NCBI GenBank assembly: GCA_019114585.1
Contig: DXFE01000022.1
Span: forward strand, 1-38,482
Reading direction: 5' to 3'
Length of the DNA stretch: 38,482 nt
Source: Gemmiger_A avium
GTDB taxonomy: Bacteria; Bacillota; Clostridia; Oscillospirales; Ruminococcaceae
The notes beneath the pieces are model-generated. The model had not been told where the DNA came from. It saw only the letters and a program-made list of their open reading frames with translations, and did no database searches. Of the stretch, positions 6,801-13,736 are shown piece by piece. The stretch's first letter is position 1, and the number at the start of each line of letters is the position of its first letter. The translations under genes and the position numbers were made by a program.

Positions 6801-9263
6801 TCAATCCAGTTCCAGCGGCAGAGGATACCAGTCCTCGGTGCCATCCGGCCGGTACAGCAGGGTGGGCCGTACACCCAGTTCCACCTGTACCGAGTCCAGG
6901 GTGCAGGGGCGGCCCAGATCATCCCGGGCGGTGCACAGGCCGCCCGCGTCCAGCCGGGCCTTGAGCGCCGCCAGCCGGGCCGGGTCCTGTTTGGACAGCC
7001 CCGCCTGGTTCATCCGGAACACCAGCGGCACCTCCTGCCCGTCCACCGGGTAGGGGAAGATACAGAACGGGTCGCCGGCCTCGTACCGGTCCGGGTCGGG
7101 GCCGAACACCGCCAGCGCCCGTTCCAGCCCCGCCGCGTCCAGCCGGATGCAGGCCAGGCACTGCTGCTTGTCAAACATGTCGTCCTCGTCCGCCCGGCCC
7201 TCCTGCAGCATGGCGTCGCTGGCCGGGTCGATCCAGTGGTATTCCATCTCTTCCAGCGTGGCGCCGGCCTCGATCTCCTGGCGCAGGGTGCGGAACTCGT
7301 AGTCTCCGGGCACCAGTTCCAGGCCCCGGTCCGCCGCGGCCAGCGCCCCGGCCCGGTCCCCGAAATGGCTGCGCAGACGGCCCAGCAGCAGCCACACCCA
7401 GGGGTAGTCCGGCTCCTGCCGGGCGCCCTCCTCGGCGTAGCGGCGGGCCTCTTCCAGCCGTCCGCAGTAGACCAGCGCCGAGGCGTACCGGTAGTACCAG
7501 GTGCCGCAGCCCGCCGCGTTCTTTTCGGAATCGGGCATCCACTGGGTCACCTGCCAGTAGTTCAGGTAGGTGTCCAGGTTGTTGTTCGCAAAGGCGTACC
7601 ACAAAGCAATCTGCAGATCCTCCCGGGCCTGCCGGTAGGTAAAGCGGTGCTCCTCCACCCCGTTCTGGACAAACTCCTCCAGATACTGCAGCATCCGGCC
7701 GTAATAGCCGCTGGTCTTTTCCTCAAAATCCTGCAGGGTCTGGATGTCCGCCACCGTCAACAGGGAGCCGGTCTCCGGGTCCACCGGCGCGGGGGTGTTG
7801 TCCGCCAGCCGCACCGTGCCCACCGTCCGGCGGAAGCTGTGAAACGCCCCCCAGGCCACCCGGCTGCCCTGCAGAAACGCCATTGCCGCGTCCAGCACCG
7901 CGGGCAGGTCCCAGGCGATCAGATCCAGATACTGGGCATACAGCCCCTCGGCCCAGCCGATGCAGGTCACCGCGTCCGGCCCGGCCTCCCGCTCCAGCGC
8001 CGCCTGCAGCTCGTTCCGAAAGTCCTGGGCGGCCTGGCCCGGGTCGGCTTCACAGGCAAAGGTGTCGGTGGGGAACAGCAGGAATCCGGCCACCGCGCCC
8101 TGCCGGTGCAGCCGGTCCATATGGTCGGAGCGGTTCTGCATGTACTCCGCCACCAGCCCCGGGCAGCGGGTGGCGCCCCGGGAAACATCCATCCGCCAGT
8201 CCGCGTCGGAATCCCTGTCCGGCTGCCGCTCGTAGTCCAGATCGCTGGTCTCCAGCCAGGCGTCGACGCTGGCCGGGGCTTCCAGCCCCAGGGCCGCCAG
8301 CCGCCGGGGCAGCTGATCCAGCGAAAAATCCCCCCGGCCCAGGGGCTTGTCCTTTACCTCGAACCCGTCCACCAGGGCCATGGCAGACAATTCGCCCAGC
8401 ACCTGGTCGGTGAGCAGGCTCAGCAGCCACCAGACCTGATCCTCGTCCTGCTTCCACAGATCGGACAGCTCCGGGCAGTACAGGGTCAGCGCCGCGCCGT
8501 GCTCGGTCTTTTTGGCCTTGACCCGCACGGTTTCGGGCCGCACCTCCCGCCCGGCCGCCTGCAGGGTGAAGCCCGGGCTGGGCTGGCGGCCCACCTGCAC
8601 GTTCCAGTGCGCCGCCACCGGGGACGGAATCCGCCGGGCAAAATACGCCAGCGCAAACAGCTGGGTGCGGTCCCCATTGGGGCAGAGCACCAGCTCGTGT
8701 TTCTGCCCGTTGAAGCCCAGTTCAAAGGCCGGGTCGTCCAGCGCCAGCTCCAGCGCGGCGGCGCACCGGTCCAGCAGTTCCTGCTGGGTCTTGGCCCTAT
8801 CCGGCGCGTCGATCAGCGCCCGCAGCTGTTCCTCTGCCTGGCCGAACGCGGCCCAGGCCTCCTCCACCCGCTGGCGAAAGATGCGGTCAAACTGGGGCAG
8901 GGTCAGCCGGTGGCGGCAGTCGTCGATGAACTGCTGGGTGTCCTCGTCGCCGGGGCGGGCTTCCAGCGCCTGTTCAAAGTAGTGCAGCGCCGGGCCCTCC
9001 TCGTCCAGGTAGTACCAGGCGTACCCCATGCGGAAGTTCCAGCAGTGGTCGTTCTGAAAATACGCCTCGTGGGGGGCCAGCAGCCGGATGGCCTTGCGGA
9101 ACAGCTCCTTGTCCCCCGGCCCGGCCAGGTTGTTATAGGCCCGGGCCAGTTCGCTGTCCAGCTCGGGGGTGCGCTGGTCGGCGGGCAGCGCCTCGATGGC
9201 GTCGATGATGTTCTGGTACGCGCCCTCTTCGTGCCAGCGCGCGCATTGCTGCAGCAGATCCAT
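6801..9263 (-). CDS. Large tetratricopeptide-repeat protein of unknown function
   Basis: An 820-residue soluble protein without signal peptide or membrane segment. The N-terminal part (about 1-110) and a later part (about 575-690) contain TPR-like helical pairs, e.g. MGYAWYYLDEEGPALHYFEQALEARPGD and WVWLLLGRLRSHFGDRAGALAAADRGLELVPGD. The middle (about 150-560) is an acidic region rich in Trp and Asp with no recognised fold. The C-terminus (about 715-820) has a compact beta-like domain. It is probably a scaffold for protein-protein contacts; no enzymatic motif is visible. The ATG at 9261-9263 follows AAAGGGAA; a longer frame upstream runs through tRNA genes and is rejected. It appears monocistronic. 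Confidence 0.6.
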   Translation of the reverse strand: MDLLQQCARWHEEGAYQNIIDAIEALPADQRTPELDSELARAYNNLAGPGDKELFRKAIRLLAPHEAYFQNDHCWNFRMGYAWYYLDEEGPALHYFEQALEARPGDEDTQQFIDDCRHRLTLPQFDRIFRQRVEEAWAAFGQAEEQLRALIDAPDRAKTQQELLDRCAAALELALDDPAFELGFNGQKHELVLCPNGDRTQLFALAYFARRIPSPVAAHWNVQVGRQPSPGFTLQAAGREVRPETVRVKAKKTEHGAALTLYCPELSDLWKQDEDQVWWLLSLLTDQVLGELSAMALVDGFEVKDKPLGRGDFSLDQLPRRLAALGLEAPASVDAWLETSDLDYERQPDRDSDADWRMDVSRGATRCPGLVAEYMQNRSDHMDRLHRQGAVAGFLLFPTDTFACEADPGQAAQDFRNELQAALEREAGPDAVTCIGWAEGLYAQYLDLIAWDLPAVLDAAMAFLQGSRVAWGAFHSFRRTVGTVRLADNTPAPVDPETGSLLTVADIQTLQDFEEKTSGYYGRMLQYLEEFVQNGVEEHRFTYRQAREDLQIALWYAFANNNLDTYLNYWQVTQWMPDSEKNAAGCGTWYYRYASALVYCGRLEEARRYAEEGARQEPDYPWVWLLLGRLRSHFGDRAGALAAADRGLELVPGDYEFRTLRQEIEAGATLEEMEYHWIDPASDAMLQEGRADEDDMFDKQQCLACIRLDAAGLERALAVFGPDPDRYEAGDPFCIFPYPVDGQEVPLVFRMNQAGLSKQDPARLAALKARLDAGGLCTARDDLGRPCTLDSVQVELGVRPTLLYRPDGTEDWYPLPLELD

Positions 9264-9319
9264 GGTCGGTTCCCTTTCCCGGGCTTTGTGCCCGCAAAAA
9301 GATAAATCGGTAGAAATTG

Positions 9320-9348
9320 TCTTTATTTTATCACGCCCCCATCCGCAA
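9320..9348 (-). promoter_or_regulatory. Candidate promoter of the TPR gene
   Basis: On the minus strand TTGCGG (9343-9348) and TAAAGA (9320-9325) are spaced by 17 bases, 57 bases before the start codon. The -10 is a moderate match. Confidence 0.4.
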
Positions 9349-9448
9349 GATGTTACGGAAAAATGAAAACCGGCCGCTTTCCTGCCGAAAGCTGCCGGTT
9401 GATGAGGATTTCGGGCCGCGTACACAAAAAGGCCCGCAGGGCTGGGGC

Positions 9449-9484
9449 CCCCGCGAAAGTTTGCGAAGCAAAGTTTCGTGGGGA
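9449..9484. repeat. Imperfect inverted repeat, possible dispersed intergenic element
   Basis: The arms CCCCGCGAAA (9447-9456 region) and TTTCGTGGGG flank an inner near-palindrome GTTTGC-GAA-GCAAAG. It sits between the TPR gene and the tRNA terminator, in about 250 bases that hold no gene. The form resembles small REP-like or MITE-like elements scattered in related genomes; only one copy is present here. Confidence 0.4.
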
Positions 9485-9511
9485 AAAGGAGGAATGACGG
9501 AGCGATATGAG

Positions 9512-9538
9512 AAAAGCCCGGGCAAAGCCCGGGCTTTT
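9512..9538 (-). terminator. Terminator of the tRNA operon
   Basis: A 12-bp perfect stem AAAAGCCCGGGC / GCCCGGGCTTTT with a 3-base loop, 26 bases past the end of tRNA-Gln on the minus strand, followed there by CTTTTC. Flanking A and T runs make it symmetric. Confidence 0.8.
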
Positions 9539-9564
9539 TGAATGGAGCGCAGTCCATTCCGACG

Positions 9565-9639
9565 TGGTTGGGTTGGCGGGATTCGAACCCACGCATGCGG
9601 GAGTCAAAGTCCCGTGCCTTACCGCTTGGCGACAACCCA
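9565..9639 (-). tRNA. tRNA-Gln (anticodon TTG)
   Basis: A full cloverleaf on the minus strand: acceptor TGGGTTG pairs with CAACCCA, anticodon stem CGGGA/TCCCG encloses CTTTGAC (TTG anticodon, reads CAA), and the T-loop is TTCGAAT. The discriminator is A and CCA is encoded at 9565-9567. Last of three tRNAs in the operon. Confidence 0.95.
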
Positions 9640-9694
9640 GAGAAAAGAAAAAGCGGAAACCGTGCTGCATAACAACCGGGATCCGCTTTCTCTG

Positions 9695-9772
<78 letters not shown>

Positions 9773-9777
9773 ACGTA

Positions 9778-9854
<77 letters not shown>

Positions 9855-9895
9855 ACGCCAAAGGTCATTCCCGACTGGGACACGCTGCGCCATAT

Positions 9896-9924
9896 ATAAT
9901 ACTATACTTTCTCCATTTCGTCAA
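9896..9924 (-). promoter_or_regulatory. Promoter of the tRNA operon
   Basis: On the minus strand TTGACG (9919-9924), a 17-base spacer and TATTAT (9896-9901) form a strong sigma-70-type promoter 42 bases upstream of tRNA-Arg. Confidence 0.8.
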
Positions 9925-9963
9925 GGGTTGTGGCGGATTTAATGAAAAAATTTTTGCCGCGCC

Positions 9964-10359
9964 TCACATCCGCTTTTCCAGCAGGCGGCTGATCCCGATC
10001 AGGATCAGCGGGTTCACCGCGATCAGTCCCCACAGTACCAGGGCCGGCACCGTGTAGCCAAGGCCAAGAAAGACCACCGCCGCTATCCCCATCAGGGTCA
10101 GGTTGGCCGCGTTGGCGATGTTGCCGGCCTTTTCTTTCAGGGCCAGGTTGCGCTCGTCCAGCACCGCCACCCGGTAGTCCGGATCGGTGCGCAGCATCTT
10201 CTCGTGCAGCAGGCTGGTGTGGCACACCCCGACCAGGGCCGCCGCCGCTATACCCAGCGCCAGCCGCACCGCCTCGGGCACACCGCCCCACACCGCGGCG
10301 GCCGCCAGTATCGCCGCCACCGGATAGCCCAGATACCACAGCTTCTGGTTACGCTTCAT
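9964..10359 (-). CDS. Small multi-spanning membrane protein next to an XRE regulator
   Basis: A 131-residue protein with four hydrophobic segments: residues of about 8-25, 30-45, 85-100 and 103-122. The middle stretch (RTDPDYRVAVLDERNLALKEKAG) is charged and probably cytoplasmic. I know this arrangement from Clostridia, where such proteins pair with YozG/YgzD-like XRE repressors, but no biochemical role is established. Its ATG at 10357-10359 overlaps the end of the XRE gene by 11 bases and has AGGAGG upstream, so the two are translationally coupled. No catalytic motif is visible. Confidence 0.65.
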   Translation of the reverse strand: MKRNQKLWYLGYPVAAILAAAAVWGGVPEAVRLALGIAAAALVGVCHTSLLHEKMLRTDPDYRVAVLDERNLALKEKAGNIANAANLTLMGIAAVVFLGLGYTVPALVLWGLIAVNPLILIGISRLLEKRM

Positions 10360-10561
10360 CGCCGCTCTCCTCCTCGTAGATAAAGATCTCCTCAATGGGC
10401 AGCCCGAAATACCGGGCGATCCGAAAGGCCAGCAGGATGCTGGGGTTGTACCGCCCGTTTTCCAGCGAGCCGATGGTCTGGCGGGACACCTCCAGCGCCC
10501 GGGCCAGTTCCTCCTGATTGATGCCGCGCGCACGGCGCAGTTCTTCCAGCCGGTTTTTCAA
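10349..10561 (-). CDS. Short XRE family transcriptional regulator
   Basis: A 70-residue protein consisting almost only of an XRE/Cro helix-turn-helix: INQEELARALEVSRQTIGSLENGRYNPS, followed by ARYFGLPIEEIF. I place the start at TTG 10559-10561 because GGAGG lies 7 bases upstream and homologues begin MKNRLEELR; the ATG at 10627 would extend it through the promoter. It probably represses its own transcript, since an inverted repeat lies between the promoter and start. It is followed by, and overlaps, the membrane protein gene. Confidence 0.85.
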   Translation of the reverse strand: MKNRLEELRRARGINQEELARALEVSRQTIGSLENGRYNPSILLAFRIARYFGLPIEEIFIYEEESGDEA

Positions 10562-10575
10562 TCCTGTCCCTCCAA

Positions 10576-10593
10576 TGGAAAGTTTGCTTTCCA
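10576..10593. promoter_or_regulatory. Inverted repeat, candidate XRE operator
   Basis: TGGAAAG-TTTG-CTTTCCA is a perfect 7+4+7 inverted repeat between the XRE promoter -10 box and the TTG start. A related half site, GGAAAGTATGCTT on the minus strand, lies just upstream of the -35 box. Confidence 0.55.
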
Positions 10594-10598
10594 TCCAC

Positions 10599-10627
10599 AG
10601 AATACCATGACAGAAACAAAATGTCAA
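10599..10627 (-). promoter_or_regulatory. Promoter of the XRE gene pair
   Basis: On the minus strand TTGACA (10622-10627), 17 bases, TATTCT (10599-10604) with TGG just ahead of the -10. A strong, canonical promoter. Confidence 0.78.
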
Positions 10628-10689
10628 GCATACTTTCCGTTTTGAGGGCGGATTTCAGCCGCAAGGGCCCGGTTTTTTGCCGTCCGGGG

Positions 10690-10718
10690 TGGAAAAAACG
10701 GCGCATCCGTGCTACAAT
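10690..10718 (+). promoter_or_regulatory. Candidate promoter of the pyrophosphatase gene
   Basis: TACAAT at 10713-10718 with a weak TGGAAA at 10690-10695 (17-base spacing), 59 bases before the start codon. Confidence 0.45.
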
Positions 10719-10776
10719 AAGGCGTGCAAGGGAAACACACGCGGCCCCTGGCCGCCTGCGAAAGGAAGAGAGAATA

Positions 10777-11307
10777 ATGGGTAACATTTGGCATGATATG
10801 AACCCCGCCCGTATCACCCCCGAAGACTTCGTGGCCGTGATCGAGATCGAAAAGGGCTCCAAGAAGAAATACGAACTGGACAAGGAAACCGGCTTTATCA
10901 TTCTGGACCGGATCCTGTACACCTCCACCCACTATCCGGCCAACTACGGCCTGATCCCCCGCACCCTGTCCGATGACGGGGACCCGCTGGACGTACTGGT
11001 GCTGTGCAGCGAGACCATTGAGTCCATGAGCCTGGTGCGCTGCTATCCCATCGGCGTGTTCACCATGCTGGACGGCGGCAAGATGGACGAGAAGATCATC
11101 GCCATCCCCTTCAGCGATCCCACCTACAATACCTACAAGGATATCAACGAACTGCCCGCCCATATCTTTGCTGAGATGCGCCATTTCTTCAGTGTCTACA
11201 AGAGCCTGGAGGAAAAGGAGACCGTGGTAAACGAGGAGCAGGGCGCGGAGGCCGCCAAGGAGGTCATCCGCAAGTGCCGGGAGGCCTATATCCAGAAATA
11301 CTGCTGA
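10777..11307 (+). CDS. ppa: Inorganic pyrophosphatase (family I)
   Basis: A 176-residue cytoplasmic enzyme that hydrolyses pyrophosphate to two phosphates, pulling biosynthetic reactions such as PRPP-dependent steps forward. The family I signature DDGDPLDVLVL is at about residues 66-76, and the metal-binding acidic cluster and LDGGKMDEKIIAIP are in place. Length matches the usual 170-180. The ATG at 10777 follows AAGGAAGAG; a longer frame from 10621 would cover the promoter. The fprA gene follows after 80 bases, with a GC-rich hairpin between. Confidence 0.93.
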   Translation: MGNIWHDMNPARITPEDFVAVIEIEKGSKKKYELDKETGFIILDRILYTSTHYPANYGLIPRTLSDDGDPLDVLVLCSETIESMSLVRCYPIGVFTMLDGGKMDEKIIAIPFSDPTYNTYKDINELPAHIFAEMRHFFSVYKSLEEKETVVNEEQGAEAAKEVIRKCREAYIQKYC

Positions 11308-11319
11308 CCGCGGCAGGCC

Positions 11320-11345
11320 GGCGGCGGCGCGTGTGCGCTGCCGCC
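11320..11345 (+). terminator. GC-rich hairpin between ppa and fprA
   Basis: GGCGGC-G-GCGC-GTGT-GCGC-T-GCCGCC folds into a strong stem but is followed only by CTTGCTTTGCC. It may be a weak terminator or a transcript-stabilising hairpin, so read-through into fprA is possible. Confidence 0.45.
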
Positions 11346-11387
11346 CTTGCTTTGCCCTGTGCCCTATTTTCATACAGAAAGGAACCG

Positions 11388-12605
11388 ATGCGATCTATGA
11401 ACTGCACTGTGAACATTGCCCGGGATACCTGGTGGCTGGGCGCCAGCGACCGGCGTCTGGCCCGGTTTGAAAACCTGTTCCCTCTCACCCGGGGGGTGGC
11501 CTACAACAGCTACCTGATCCTGGACGAGAAGACCGTTCTGCTGGACACCGCCGACTGGTCGGTGGGCCGCCGCTTTTTTGAAAATCTGGCCGGGCTGCTG
11601 AACGGCCGCGGGCTGGACTATGTGGTGGTGCACCACATGGAGCCGGACCACGCCGCCACCCTGGGCCAGCTGCTGGCCGCCCATCCCGAAACCACCGTGG
11701 TCTGCAACGCCAAGACCCTGGCGATGATCAACCAGTTCTTTGCCCTGCCGCTGGAGGGCCGTACCCAGCTGGTGGCCGAGGGCGGCGAGCTGTGCACCGG
11801 CGCGCACACCCTGCGCTTCTGCATGGCCCCCATGGTGCACTGGCCGGAGGTCATGGTCAGCTACGATACCCTGACCGGGGCGCTGTTCAGCGCCGACGCT
11901 TTCGGCAGCTTCGGCGCGCTGGAAGGCGATATCTTCACCAACAAGCAGGACTTTGCCGCCAACTGGCTGCCGGAGGCCCGCCGCTACTACGCCAACATTG
12001 TGGGCAAGTACGGCGCGCCGGTGCAGGCGCTGCTGAAAAAGGCCGCCGGGCTGGACATCCGGCTGGTCTGCCCGCTGCACGGGCCGCTGTGGAAAGAGGA
12101 TATCGACTACCTGGTGGGCCTGTACGATACCTGGAGCCGGTATCAGCCGGAAGAGCGCACCGTGTCGGTGCTGTACGCCAGCATGTACGGCCACACCGAG
12201 GCCGCCGCGCTGCGCCTGGCTCAGCTGCTGGCCGAGCGGGGCGTGGAGGGCGTAACGGTGCATGACGTCTCCGGCGAGGATACCAGCTGGCTGATGGCCG
12301 AGGTATGGCGGTGCAGCCATCTGGTGCTGGCCGCCCCCACCTACAACGGCGGGCTGTATCCCAAGATGGAGAACCTGCTGGCCGATATGAAGGCCCTGGC
12401 CGCCCAGAACCGCACGGTGGCCCTGATCGAGAACGGCAGCTGGGCCCCCGCCGCCGCCAAGGTGATGCGCGGCGAGCTGGAAAGCCTGAAAAATGTAACG
12501 GTGCTGGAGCCGGTGGTCACCATCAAGTCCGCCGTGGGCCCCGCCCAGGAGCAGGCGTTGGCCGATCTGGCCGACGCCCTGGCCGCCGATCTGGCCAAGG
12601 GCTGA
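11388..12605 (+). CDS. FprA family A-type flavodiiron protein
   Basis: A 405-residue protein of the usual length. The N-terminal metallo-beta-lactamase-like domain holds the diiron ligands: HHMEPDHAA near residue 80, HWPEVMVSY near 148, SADAFGSFG near 167 and CPLHGPLW near 230. The C-terminal flavodoxin domain starts near 260 (VSVLYASMYGHTEAAA) and shows the FMN-binding APTYNGGLYP. These enzymes reduce O2 to water or NO to N2O with electrons from rubredoxin or an NADH-linked partner, protecting anaerobes in the cytoplasm. No fused rubredoxin is present. The ATG at 11388 is favoured over ATG 11397 by spacing from AAAGGA. Confidence 0.92.
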   Translation: MRSMNCTVNIARDTWWLGASDRRLARFENLFPLTRGVAYNSYLILDEKTVLLDTADWSVGRRFFENLAGLLNGRGLDYVVVHHMEPDHAATLGQLLAAHPETTVVCNAKTLAMINQFFALPLEGRTQLVAEGGELCTGAHTLRFCMAPMVHWPEVMVSYDTLTGALFSADAFGSFGALEGDIFTNKQDFAANWLPEARRYYANIVGKYGAPVQALLKKAAGLDIRLVCPLHGPLWKEDIDYLVGLYDTWSRYQPEERTVSVLYASMYGHTEAAALRLAQLLAERGVEGVTVHDVSGEDTSWLMAEVWRCSHLVLAAPTYNGGLYPKMENLLADMKALAAQNRTVALIENGSWAPAAAKVMRGELESLKNVTVLEPVVTIKSAVGPAQEQALADLADALAADLAKG

Positions 12606-12615
12606 TACACAAAAC

Positions 12616-12652
12616 AAAAACGAGGCACGCTGTTCATGCGTGCCTCGTTTTT
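12616..12652. terminator. Bidirectional terminator between fprA and the membrane protein pair
   Basis: Stem AAAACGAGGCACGC (12617-12630) pairs with GCGTGCCTCGTTTT (12638-12651), 7-base loop, T-run on both strands. It serves both convergent genes. Confidence 0.88.
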
Positions 12653-12658
12653 TATGGT

Positions 12659-13162
12659 TCAGTTCCGGTCCATGCGGCCGATGGCTTCCTGCGCACCGGC
12701 CACATCCTCCAGGTTTTCCAGCCGGAAATACTGGCGGCCCCGGCGGCCGTAGTACTCGGTGACAAAAAGGATGGTACCGGTTCCGTCCCGGTTCAGATGG
12801 ATGTCCATGGGGGGCAGGTCCCGCCCGTCAAACACCTGTACGTGCTGCCCGGCCCGGATCAGCAGCTTTCGGTTGGTGATCACATAGCAGGTGCGGCCCC
12901 GCAGCCGGATGGCGTTCAGCGGGCGGCCCACCAGCATATAAAGACCCACCAGAATAAAGGGCACGCCCCACAGAACCATGAAATTCCCGCCGCTGCGGAT
13001 GGCCATATACTCCCAGTACCCGCAGAACGCCAGCCAGGGAATGGCAAACAGGGCGGTGGACAGGTAAAACGGATCCAGCAGCCGGACCTTGCCCGGCTTG
13101 CCCTGCCAGAGCACGTATTCCCCGCCGCTCAGATAGGACTGTACAAAGGAAAATTCATCCAT
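12659..13162 (-). CDS. Membrane protein with PH-like C-terminal domain (paralogue B)
   Basis: A 167-residue protein. It begins MDEFSFVQSYLSGGEYVLWQ, followed by two hydrophobic segments (about 33-50 and 60-80). The soluble C-terminal part carries RTCYVITNRKLLIR, the core of bacterial PH-like (YdbT/DUF304-like) domains. It is a clear paralogue of the next upstream gene, sharing MDE..F, GE..LWQGKP and the ITNR motif. The start ATG at 13160-13162 follows GGAGGG by 7 bases, 16 bases after its neighbour's stop. Function unknown; a membrane-associated role is inferred. Confidence 0.72.
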   Translation of the reverse strand: MDEFSFVQSYLSGGEYVLWQGKPGKVRLLDPFYLSTALFAIPWLAFCGYWEYMAIRSGGNFMVLWGVPFILVGLYMLVGRPLNAIRLRGRTCYVITNRKLLIRAGQHVQVFDGRDLPPMDIHLNRDGTGTILFVTEYYGRRGRQYFRLENLEDVAGAQEAIGRMDRN

Positions 13163-13178
13163 GCGGTATCCCTCCCGT

Positions 13179-13670
13179 TCAGCTCTGTGCCATCCGCATG
13201 ACAGCGTCCCGGGCGGCTTCGGCGTCGGCCGGGTTTTCCAGCGCAAAGTTGCCCCGCAGCCGTCGGCCGTAAAACAGCAGGGTGCCGGCCCCGTTACGGT
13301 GCATCCGCAGATGGGGCACCGTCAGCTCTTCCAGCGGGTGGGACACGACCCGGTCCCCCTCCTTGATCAGGATCTGCCGGTTGGTCACCACATACCAGGT
13401 CTTGTCCCGCAGCCGGGCGGTGCGCAGCGGTTTTGCCGCCACGATCAGCAGCCCCGGGATAATCAGCACCGCCCCCAGCACTGCCAGCGCCCAGGACCGG
13501 TCCTGCCAGGCTGTGAACAGGCAGTCGCCCGCCAGAAACAGCCAGGCGGCCCCGATGATCAGCACGATCGGCTCTGCCGCGGCAAATACGCCGCCCTTCT
13601 GCGGCTTTCCCTGCCAGAGAATCTGCTCACCCTCCTGCATACGGGAGCGGCAAAAATTGTATTCGTCCAT
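13179..13670 (-). CDS. Membrane protein with PH-like C-terminal domain (paralogue A)
   Basis: A 163-residue paralogue of the gene at 12659-13162. It opens MDEYNFCRSRMQEGEQILWQ, then two hydrophobic segments (about 35-50 and 60-80) and a PH-like domain with KTWYVVTNRQILIKEGDRV. The ATG at 13668-13670 has a GGGAGG site. It is the first gene of the pair. Tandem duplication explains the similarity; divergence is greatest in the membrane segments. No function is known to me. Confidence 0.72.
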   Translation of the reverse strand: MDEYNFCRSRMQEGEQILWQGKPQKGGVFAAAEPIVLIIGAAWLFLAGDCLFTAWQDRSWALAVLGAVLIIPGLLIVAAKPLRTARLRDKTWYVVTNRQILIKEGDRVVSHPLEELTVPHLRMHRNGAGTLLFYGRRLRGNFALENPADAEAARDAVMRMAQS

Positions 13671-13713
13671 TGTTGGCCTCCCACCCCGGCGCACGGCCGG
13701 TTCTATCAGCACC

Positions 13714-13719
13714 AGTATA
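13714..13719 (-). promoter_or_regulatory. Candidate -10 box for the PH-like gene pair
   Basis: TATACT on the minus strand, 44 bases before the ATG at 13670. No good -35 box is seen; transcription could also read through from the MATE gene, which has no visible terminator. Confidence 0.35.
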
Positions 13720-13736
13720 ATCCGTCCGCCCGGCTT

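Noticed and set aside
9331..9525. Small minus-strand ORF of 64 codons near the tRNA genes
   Set aside because: No ribosome binding site, and it overlaps the inverted repeat, so it is more likely a translated repeat.
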